Assembly (NCBI GenBank): GCA_013420905.1
Contig: JAAXNY010000013.1
Location: 2,418,001-2,482,000, forward strand
Source: Collybia mongolica
Taxonomy: Eukaryota > Basidiomycota > Agaricomycetes > Agaricales > Clitocybaceae
Length of the DNA: 64,000 nucleotides
Direction: 5' to 3'
Part shown: piece after piece, positions 55,986 through 64,000 of the stretch
Position numbering within the stretch: position 1 is the first letter of the stretch
How the letters are laid out: each line of letters starts with the position of its first letter
The notes under the pieces: model-generated
What the model was told of the DNA's origin: nothing
Databases searched by the model: none
What the model saw: only the letters and a program-made list of their open reading frames with translations
Made by a program: the position numbers and the translations under genes

Positions 55986-57929
55986 ATGGGAGACTACGCT
56001 GAAGCTCGGGAACCTTCGTTCATCAGAACAGCTGACCCCATGGCCCGGGACGTAATCCGACGGTCGATGACCAGAAACTCGCATTATAGCCATGCCAGCG
56101 TCAGCGCAAGTACCCGTTCTTGGGTTTATTCAACGCAGCAAAATCCCCCACCCCCTCCCGTCGAACCCATCGCTGTGCCTTCGCCCGTGCGCACCCCACG
56201 ACCACTCCCCGATCCCCAGCTGCAGCCCCAGGCGCACCCACAATTACTCCACACTACGAACGGAGTTGACTCCGCCGACGAGGAAGAGTACATGAACATA
56301 GACCCAAACGGGGCCGGCATGGACGACGGATACTACACAGAAGGCCTTGGTAGAGGGAGAAGCCCCAGATTCGTCTCCACGTCTCCCGTTCCTGCCCGGG
56401 GAGAGGGTGGGAGCCGCTCTTTCGTCGGAGGCTTCGTGAACGGATTAAGGAGACTGCCCAAGGTGGTCATGCGGTATGGGGGGTCTGGTGAGAAGCGCAA
56501 ATTTGTCAGGCGGGGAACGTTTGGGACGGAAGGGACGGACACAAGCGTTACTGGTATGACGACAGGCAACACGCTCCCAAGATATACGTCCAACCCTTCC
56601 ACACCTGTTGCAGGTCCTTCAAACGTCCACTACGTGCAGGCGATGTCGATGCCGGCTCCACCAATGCCGGAGACCCTTCCGCAAGGAACTGTTGGATCCG
56701 GAATAGGCAGCCAGCGACGTCGCCAGCCAAGCTTTCGTATTACCCCACCCTCAGAGGTCACGGAGCCCGATGAGACTCATGAATATCCTTTCCCGGAGGT
56801 GGAGCCTCCCCAGTTTGCGCAAGTCGTGGGTTCATCTCGGACAAATGCTGACACGGCAACCGTGATGGTTTACAGTGACTCTCAACATGAAATGCCCCCA
56901 ATCGAAGAAGGCCCTAACCCTACTCCAAACCGTCGTTCCCCCAGTGTGAGTCGTCCGCCACCGCCGCAGGACGAAAGCCGTGTTCCCACACCGACACAGT
57001 CTCCGGTACTTGCTCATCTTCCTCCTGCAGAAGACTACCGCAGGATGGCCCTCTCGTCTCCAAACTCACCCATTACCCTGACGACAACGATAATGTCCTC
57101 AGAACCCTCCTTTTCGTCGGAGCTCAATCCCATCAAGCGGTTCTTCCACACCCTGCACACCATGCCATGGATTGCGCATGACCGGGTGACTGTGGACTAT
57201 CGCCCTGGCGGCAAGAGCGGCGGGCGAAGGGCGGGCGGAACCAAGAAGCCCATGGCTTCATGGTACCGAGGCAAACCAGGGCTCGTTACCTCCGCCCCGA
57301 CCGGTAGCGGCGACGTCGACCTCTTGAGTGGAGGCAGTGCATCAAGAAGGACGAGTGCCAATACAAGCCTGACGCCCCTAGCCACTCCTCGCACGGATCG
57401 CTCCCGACATCACTCCTCCGACCACCGTCGGCGGCGGCGGGAGCACCATCACCATCGTGACCGTGACCACAGGGAACACCACTCGCGGCGACGCGACACC
57501 ACCTCCACGGGAGCCGAGGCTGAGATGATGCACCAGCGCAGCACGAGCCCCATCCTCCCCGCCGTCTACCCTTACCCCTACCCGTACCCATATGGCTACC
57601 CCACATTCCCGTCGCCCACCACCCAGCACCACCGGGCCTACTCGCAGTCGACTCCGCGTGGTCCGCGTTCGCACCGTACGCCCACGTATCCGCATGGCTA
57701 TGCACAGTACCAGCCCCCACCGCATGCACCACCGCTGTATGTGTTCCAGCAGTCGCCGACACCGACGGCGGGATCTGGGGAGCTCAGCCAGGGGCAGGGC
57801 CAGGTCGTGTCCCCGGTGTATGTGCCGATGCAGCTCGTCCCTAGCACATTCAACCCTGAAGGTCTGGGGAACTCGCTGACATCGTCTCCGACTGTGAGGC
57901 CTGCTGCTACACAACCCCAACCGACTTGA
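55986..57929 (+). CDS. Intronless gene for a low-complexity Pro/Ser/His-rich protein, function unknown
   Basis: The open frame begins further upstream (55812), but residues before 55986 are Cys/His/Thr-rich and not protein-like. MGDYAEAREPSFIRTADPMA is a better start and gives 647 aa. The N-terminal half has FVGGFVNGLRRLPKVVMRYG and KRKFVRRGTFGTEGT, a basic patch. The centre has LNPIKRFFHTLHTMPWIAHD and RVTVDYRPGGK, the most ordered-looking block. The C-terminal third is disordered, with His/Arg repeats (HHHHRDRDHREHHSRRR) and a YPYPYPYPYGYP run. Third-position GC is high and there are no introns over almost 2 kb, unlike the neighbours. I recognise it only as a conserved-looking Agaricomycete hypothetical protein. 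No enzyme motif is present. Confidence 0.75.
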   Translation: MGDYAEAREPSFIRTADPMARDVIRRSMTRNSHYSHASVSASTRSWVYSTQQNPPPPPVEPIAVPSPVRTPRPLPDPQLQPQAHPQLLHTTNGVDSADEEEYMNIDPNGAGMDDGYYTEGLGRGRSPRFVSTSPVPARGEGGSRSFVGGFVNGLRRLPKVVMRYGGSGEKRKFVRRGTFGTEGTDTSVTGMTTGNTLPRYTSNPSTPVAGPSNVHYVQAMSMPAPPMPETLPQGTVGSGIGSQRRRQPSFRITPPSEVTEPDETHEYPFPEVEPPQFAQVVGSSRTNADTATVMVYSDSQHEMPPIEEGPNPTPNRRSPSVSRPPPPQDESRVPTPTQSPVLAHLPPAEDYRRMALSSPNSPITLTTTIMSSEPSFSSELNPIKRFFHTLHTMPWIAHDRVTVDYRPGGKSGGRRAGGTKKPMASWYRGKPGLVTSAPTGSGDVDLLSGGSASRRTSANTSLTPLATPRTDRSRHHSSDHRRRRREHHHHRDRDHREHHSRRRDTTSTGAEAEMMHQRSTSPILPAVYPYPYPYPYGYPTFPSPTTQHHRAYSQSTPRGPRSHRTPTYPHGYAQYQPPPHAPPLYVFQQSPTPTAGSGELSQGQGQVVSPVYVPMQLVPSTFNPEGLGNSLTSSPTVRPAATQPQPT

Positions 57930-59455
57930 CTTGCTTTACTTGCGTTTCGGTATTCGTAGTGTGTTTCTGTCATGTATGATTTTTGGTTTTCTGGAGGTTT
58001 CCATATTTCCCTTTACCTTTGTATCTAGTACGTCTGTTTGTTGAGATATGAATGCAAGCCACACTGGCGTTGTTGTTCCTGATTGGGTATACATTTGATG
58101 TCGAAGAAGTGGTAAATAGGCACCCGCATCACATGGAAAATACAAGCACAGGGCTCTTTGACATGTATAATCGTATCCATGGTCGTCTTTGTGAAAGGCC
58201 GAAACTCTTCTTGCAATTAGCGTTGAACTCGGCCAGGCTAGGTTCCCCACTCTTGCGACTTGAACTTTTATTCTATTTTATTCTATCGTATTGGTCAAAA
58301 TATGAACAAACTTCTGTAACAGCTCCAAATTCCCTGTTTTGGTAAAACCTGGACGGCAACTACCATGGACACTGCCCTTTTAGAACTCCAGAAGCCACAA
58401 TCCATTTTGATCACTCGGGCCATAATGAGTCAACGACAGAGCTACACACCCATGCTAATCACATAAATTGAAGCCTTGAAGACCAGCAGTAATATAGTTT
58501 GAATAGCACAACCAGTAATGAGTATTGTAACAAGATCTGGTTTTTCATAAGGTGTAGATTTGTTGACTGACTAAGGATAACCAAATAAACTAAGATCAAG
58601 AAGTAACTTCGAGCAAGATTTGTCATAAGCAGCAGCCTCGAGTAAGATTATGAAAGGCTGTGTACAGTGCACCACCTGTATCAGCCAGGATTTTAAGATC
58701 AGAGTTCAAATCCCAAGCTCAGACATTGGATTTTCGAAGTCTTAGATTAGAGTCATGACAGTTCATTTACAATTGTCTCCACCCTACTGTGCCTTCTTTG
58801 ATTAGAGGTTTAAACTACAGAATTTGGGGAAGTATTGCTACCAGTGGATCCTCCTGTATTACATTTCTGGAGGTTTTATCACCCCTTCTGTTAGATATTT
58901 GTTGTCCCCTAATGAGTGTCTGTTTAAACTTACCGGAAACCTCCATCCAAATATCTGCTTATGTCAGGTGTTTGCATTACCCTGGTCCCCATGAGATGCG
59001 TTGAATGAGACCTGTATGTGAGTGTCACCTCTGAGTACCATACCCACCACTTCATTGCCATTCCAAGGCTCACCTTGCTGTAAACATACTTGTTATTGCC
59101 AGTACTGCCAGTGTTATGATCTCTATAAGCACTGTAAACCTAAGCCACCTCAATTTGCGCCCATACTTCAACATTGAGGAGTGAGTGGTCATATTCTTTC
59201 AAAGGCTATATCCTTCAAGCTAATGGTATACTCCCCTTTATTTAGATGTTTGGAGTGCTCTAAGTGGTACATATGAGAGGTACTTGTGATTTTATCTGCC
59301 TAATACAAAGTTGCGCTTTGAACTTAAATTTTTTTCGCAAGCCTTGGTGTCATTTGTTAGGGATGACATTGTCCACCAATATCCAATTTTCTTTTTCCTA
59401 TGGGGGTCTGTACAGGATGTGCTATACTGTTTTGAGGGCTTGACGAGACCCAGTG
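57930..59455. other. CpG-poor spacer, possible relic
   Basis: From about 58350 CpG nearly disappears. At 59081-59170 a frame reads CYCQYCQCYDLYKHCKPKPP, a Cys cluster that may be a zinc-binding remnant or an upstream exon of the kinase-like gene. Otherwise no gene was seen. Confidence 0.3.
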
Positions 59456-59456
59456 C

Positions 59457-61754
59457 ATGAAGTGTAGAAAACTTTTGGTGGCACCTTCCTCAATCGAACG
59501 AGAGGCTATTGAGGTCATTTTTTTACTATATAGCTTTGTTGAATGTGCTTACAGTTTATTGCAGAACCAGCCACAGTGTGAAAATTGCTCTGTGGTATAC
59601 CCATTTATGAAAAGTGTGCTCTGTGGTGCTTGTATGGAAGGTGTGCTAGATTTTTGCTGGTGATACATTGTTCTCATCTTCTCTAGGCTCATCTGTTGTA
59701 AATGGTATGTTCAGTGAAGTTGAATGTGGTGTCAATAAATAAATATTCTTCTTTCTAAGCCAATACTGCAAAGGATATTATCATATCTCGTGCAGCTCAC
59801 CATCAATCAACTGCCTCTCAGCACCACCTGAACCAACCTCCCACATTGAATGCAGGCCTACAGGCTGCCAACACTGCTCAAATCAAGAACAAAATTGCTA
59901 TGCTCAAGAAACAGGTCAAGGTTGATACTATTACTGCGGAAGCTACACTCTATTATTACCCCAAGAATGGTGGTGTTGCAAAGAAGGTAATATTTTTTGG
60001 GTATGTTGAAGCCTTGTCTGGTTTTGTTGACATCTTTTCTTCAAGGCTCAGTTGTTACCAGTCCTGAAGAAGTTTTTTGGGTCTGATAATGCAAAGGATG
60101 TTTTAGAGCATGCTTGTAGTGAGCTTGAAAAGCAATGGGTAGAGTCACCTGCCTCAAATATTGGCAGGTTAAACAAAATGAATTTCAATGAGTGAGATTC
60201 TCAGTTTCTCGTCACTATTAGTTTGGTGGGATAACATGTTTCACCCTTAGTGCAGTCTTTGGTATTAATCAGTCCATGAAAGTAGTCTATAATTTTAAAC
60301 CCACTGAAAGCCATGTTGTTGGAAGTGTTGAAGCTATGTTCAATGTGCTCAAGGCAGATTCCAAAATATTGGAGTCTGATATAAAGGATCAATGGTTGAG
60401 TCTTCACATTTATGTATATGAGGCACAATCAGTAAGTCACACTCTGTTTTGTGTTAATGGGTTTAATTCTTGGGTTAGGTCCTAGATGAGACGGATGAAT
60501 ATGGTTCAGTTAACCAATCATCCATTCGGCACTCATCAAGCCACACAACTTCCAGTCACAGTAAACCTAGTACAAAATGCAAGGCATCTGGTAGTACGTC
60601 AACCATCCTTCTTTCTATATATGGTTTAATGACTTCGTTTAACAGGTATTTCGGCAGCCACAGAGTATACCAGCTCATATTGCCCTTGTAAGCTGCCCTC
60701 AACTGCTCGCAGCAAGCCCAAACTTGTGTATGACTCTTACGAGTTTCAAAAAACAACAATTGCAATTGATAGCCAAGGAAATCTTGAAGAAACTGTTAGC
60801 CTTGATGAGAAGATCAAGATATCCAAGAACTGGCATCAATTTAATGATGGTGATAAGGCCAAGGATGGATACCTTTCAAAAGGTGCCACAAAATTTGCAT
60901 TTCTTGTATGTGGTTTTTCTTACTGTTCATTGTGTCATTTTCTGATGACAGTAATTTCAAAGGGACAGTTTAATGACATACCTTACGCAATATTCCAGTG
61001 CAAGCCTGGTACAGATGTTAATGAAGTGTCCAACCATGCTGATCTGATGGCTGAACTCAAGCTACTTGTTCAAGGGCAGTACTTTGTAGAGTCATTTGCC
61101 AAGCACACCAATACATATGGGGTTCGCATTCCATGTAAGGTCTTAAATTTTATGTTGGCACCTTTCCATTAATAATTTGATAGGTATACGGTGGAACTGT
61201 GAAGGTGCCTTCATTGGGCAGATTAATTATCCCTGGTTACTTGATGATACTGCAAGCCTCCTTTTCAAAATGTTCCTCACAGCACCACTTCTTGATACCT
61301 CATCATTCTATACTGAACAAAAGTTCAGTGGCAGCACAACAGCTGGGCACAGCATCGATGTTGTTGGAAGTGTTATTGATGCCTATGCACACCATACACT
61401 TGTTGATTCAAGTGGTGCAATTCTACTCACTGACCTGCAAGGTATTCTAGTATGAAATTGTGATGATATGTTGTTGACATTCTCATTATCAGGTGTTGTA
61501 GGACCAGACCAGTCCATGATTCTGTTTGACCCTCAAGCACATTTGTATGCAATTTATTAATTTTTCAAGAACTTATCCTAAGCTGCTTCATTTATAGTGA
61601 AGCAGAAGACACCAGCTTTTGGGATGGTGGTTCCCTTGAGATCAAGGCATGGCAAAGCGCTCACAAGTGCAATGATTTTTGTAAAAAGTTAAAATTGAAA
61701 GGGGCTCTGATTCATAGTGATGGTCCACTCCACATTGGCTTTCCATTGCCGTAG
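59457..61754 (+). CDS. Alpha-kinase-like protein in CpG-depleted DNA
   Basis: Multi-exon. The start is uncertain. A Cys-rich piece at 59560-59640 (QPQCENCSVVYPFMKSVLCG and AC) may be an N-terminal zinc-binding domain. Clear exons: about 59846-59987, 60044-60190, 60276-60430, 60646-60905, 60955-61134, 61186-61441, 61492-61544, 61601-61754. The kinase part has KDGYLSKGATKFAFL, GQFNDIPYAIFQC, LMAELKLLVQGQYFVESFAK, EGAFIGQINYPWLLD, EQKFSGSTTAGHSIDVVGSV, IDAYAHHTLVDSSGAILLTD with LQG, ILFDPQAH and TSFWDGG. The blocks 'F.HF(S/T)......(L/D)QG' and '(D)P..H(T)' are those of atypical alpha-kinases (MHCK/EF2K type). Basidiomycetes carry large expansions of them. All visible exons are open and end at TAG 61752-61754. 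Confidence 0.75.
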
Positions 61755-62171
61755 ATTCTTGCTCATAGTCAATTAGTATATTTTGTATCTTGGTCCACAT
61801 GTTAATATGATATTATGTCTATAATAATCATCTGGAAGCTTGCAGCAAAGCTCGAGCAAGAACAACAGGAGCATGGCTTGATGTCAGGCTACTAAGTGCA
61901 ATACCCCATACCCAAATTGTCAGTACTTCAGAAGGGGGTATGAGCATAAAGAACAATGCCAGGCCCTGAGCCAAAGTGGGAACAACAATATGAACAGCAA
62001 GCTGGTTTTAGACAATGAATTTAGATGAACCCGAGAAGCTTTTGGAAGTTTGAAAATAAGTTGGTTAATGGTGATAAACAACTACATCATCGGAAGCATA
62101 GTCAAGAATACAAGCCATACATTATCAAACGATAACTGACCCAACTGAAGGGTGTCATAGACTTCCTGAGC
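61755..62171. other. Spacer between convergent genes
   Basis: CpG-poor; no gene recognised. Confidence 0.4.
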
Positions 62172-63658
62172 TTACTCTGCATACTCTGGGGTCACAAATT
62201 GTAAAACATTGTCACCAATTTCCTCCATCAACTTGTCAACCATGTCAGTGTCCACTGGTTGCAGACAATTCTCACCACTGAATTTTTGTGGCATGGCCAT
62301 GGCCACATTTGGTGCAACGCCAGATGGCAGCTGCTTCCTGCAGTCCTTCCTTGTGACATGGTTGTTGAAATGATTCAGGAGTTTGTCAAGTTCAGACTGG
62401 ATTAAATTTGACCAGAGCCATTGGACAAGATTGCTGGTTCAACAGTAAGAGTAAATTCAACAGTGTAAAGAGTAAATGTACTAGTGATCCATGTTCGACT
62501 CAATATAGATCTCAGCTCCAGCTTCCCAGAATACTTTAACGTTGTCGCCCCATTGAAGGCGGAGACAGAGCCAGCCACGTTCAATGGTAATATTGTAAAT
62601 ACTTTTTAGAAATCGGTGTGCTGGAAGGTCATTGATGTTGAGGTGACCTGCAAACATTTCTCTGAAGCGCATGGGATGGTTGGTCTACAGTAAAGAGCAA
62701 GAGGCTAAGAAAAGCTTTTACCTCAGTGCATTTGCTAAACCAAAGACACCAGTTGTTTCACTGCCACAGTCAGTACTTGTTTGAAGTGGCATGCCTAGAT
62801 TTTGAAATAGTGTTTGTATCGCTACATCAATCAAGTTATAATAGTCCTCACCTCCATGCTTCTTGATGAGCCGAAGGTACAGCAAAGCAATTGCTTGCTT
62901 GAGCCTGTTGTTCGGAACCACCCAGAGTCCTAACCACTGTGATCCCCATTTATTGCACATGCCCCAAATAGGGAATCCAATCTCAGCGAGCTTGTCGTGA
63001 CCATTGCCGCTCCATTCATGGTGTGGCCCCAAAGCTGTCAAGACGCCTCGTTTTATCTTCTTGGCGGCAGGTTTGCGGATTTGAAAACCATTAGGATCAT
63101 GAAGGTGCATTTCGAAGCGGATGAACTCCCTAAAAAGAAAGAACATAATTAGAGGAATAACAAAAAGCATACCCTGCTGCATACCGAGTCAAATGAACAC
63201 CCTCGTTGAAAACAAGAGCTTCACCAATTGTCTTCGGCCCTCGTCTGCTTGTTGGGTCCTTCGCCATCTGGTCTAGCACTAGTTGTTGTTTGATCGGTAG
63301 TGGTAGCACCCGAGCTGTCGCTCCACTGCCCATGAGACTGAATTGTTTGTGCCGGCGGGCAACAGTTGCTGAACTGTCCAAACCGAACAAAGCCCAATAA
63401 GCCTAGTTACAATATAAGTAAAAATATATGGACATACCTCATCTCGATGTTATGTTCAGCAAGTAGCAACTGGCTTATAGTATCCCGATTGGTGACACCA
63501 TTACGGTCATACTTGCGAATCAGTTCTTCGATATGTTTGTCATTGCTTGGGGCTATGAGACAGTGTCGGTCAGACATAATCTAGTTATTAAATAATGCAC
63601 GGCAATTTTTGAACTGGTTGATTCCAGTTGGGTTGTTGTTCGATGGACCTGCAGACAT
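62172..63658 (-). CDS. Integrase-core (DDE-type) transposon protein of Agaricomycetes
   Basis: The start at 63658 reads MSAGPSNNNPTGINQFKNCR. After an intron comes APSNDKHIEELIRKYDRNGV and TNRDTISQLLLAEHNIEM, an HTH-like region. Then RHKQFSLMGSGATARVLPLP, LVLDQMAKDPTSRRGPKTIG, and the catalytic part ALGPHHEWSGNGHDKLAEIG, FPIWGMCNKWGSQWLGLWVV, MPLQTSTDCGSETTGVFGLA. The end reads LDKLLNHFNNHVTRKDCRKQ, LPSGVAPNVAMAMPQKFSGE and TPEYAE at TAA 62174-62172. In relatives the first block usually reads WSxDGH. Here Asp is Asn, which may remove the first metal ligand. TDCGSET keeps the second acidic site. Introns interrupt several places. The 3' half is CpG-poor and the 5' half is not. Confidence 0.7.
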
Positions 63659-64000
63659 ATTAAAGCAGAGGGGAAGGGAACAGATGGACCTCGGTTGAAC
63701 AATCTGGTGCTTAAAAGCATCCCGATGTCGCCTCGTGGAGAAATTTGAGAACATGAACCCAATGCCTGCGTCACATAAACAAAATATCTTGGCTTCGACT
63801 TGATTTTCCATATCTTCTGTGGCCGGTAAGGTTGAACTACTTATCTGGACTGCGCGCGCGCAGGCATTTTGTGGCCCAGTTGAGTTGGTAGAGCTGTGCC
63901 ACCTGCAGGCGCTGCGAGCCTCTGCCACAATTGTTTGTTCCCATCAATAACTGCAGGGATTGAATGAAACGAAGAAATCGACCTGCTTCGTAGTGGGCAA
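63659..64000. other. Upstream side of the integrase gene
   Basis: A minus-strand frame continues to 63928 above the chosen start but is not protein-like. A short cgcgcgcg run lies at 63855. Nothing else was seen. Confidence 0.35.

Noticed and set aside
57286..57920. Minus-strand frames of 158 and 180 codons inside the low-complexity gene
   Set aside because: Arg/Gly-rich shadows of the His/Pro/Tyr repeats on the plus strand.
1..64000. CRISPR arrays, rRNA or intact tRNA genes
   Set aside because: No regularly spaced repeats and no conserved RNA segments were seen. The genome is eukaryotic.

Overview
The window is nuclear DNA of a mushroom-forming basidiomycete (Agaricomycetes). The genes are cut by many introns of about 45-70 nt. 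The recognisable families are largely basidiomycete ones: a Plavaka transposase, a DUF6532-like protein, an alpha-kinase-like protein, a DUF2235/Tle1-like hydrolase and the basidiomycete integrase-core transposon protein. The region is gene-poor and repeat-rich, and many loci are visibly broken. All reading is by eye from sequence; family names come from remembered family patterns, not from searches.

Layout. 0-12.4 kb: the 3' end of a Ty1/copia element, then an apparently intact four-exon Plavaka transposase (- strand). Next comes a junkyard of host-gene pieces (membrane protein, P-loop protein, glycosyltransferase, ribosomal protein uL23) and an intact ten-exon DUF6532-like gene (+). 12.7-13.9 kb: a small gene resembling a cyanovirin-N-type protein. 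15.6-16.2 kb: a mariner-type MITE with 59-bp inverted repeats and TA target duplication. 17.5-22.8 kb: a duplicated unit of an epoxide-hydrolase-like gene (+) and a convergent PBP-like solute-binding gene (-). The first PBP copy is a remnant, and the second hydrolase copy has lost the usual nucleophile Asp.

24.8-29.4 kb: an AT-rich, CpG-poor block of TE and gene relics, including a LINE endonuclease piece, framed by a diverged direct duplication that looks like promoter DNA. 29.5-31.1 kb: a gene for a disordered Ser/Pro-rich protein.

32.2-50.6 kb is the most unusual part. Five related loci lie head-to-tail on the - strand. Each is a copy, or part of one, of a large multi-pass membrane protein with a Pro/Ser-rich linker and a C-terminal region that appears to be a twofold repeat. 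Every copy carries lesions: stop codons, a lost splice donor, a 330-bp insertion copied from the gene at 13.6 kb, or hAT insertions. One copy (38.7-44.4 kb) is strongly CpG-depleted compared with its sisters.

52.4-54.5 kb: an intact 11-exon DUF2235 hydrolase (-). 56.0-57.9 kb: an intronless gene for a low-complexity protein (+). 59.5-61.8 kb: an alpha-kinase-like gene (+) in CpG-poor DNA. 62.2-63.7 kb: an integrase-core transposon gene (-).
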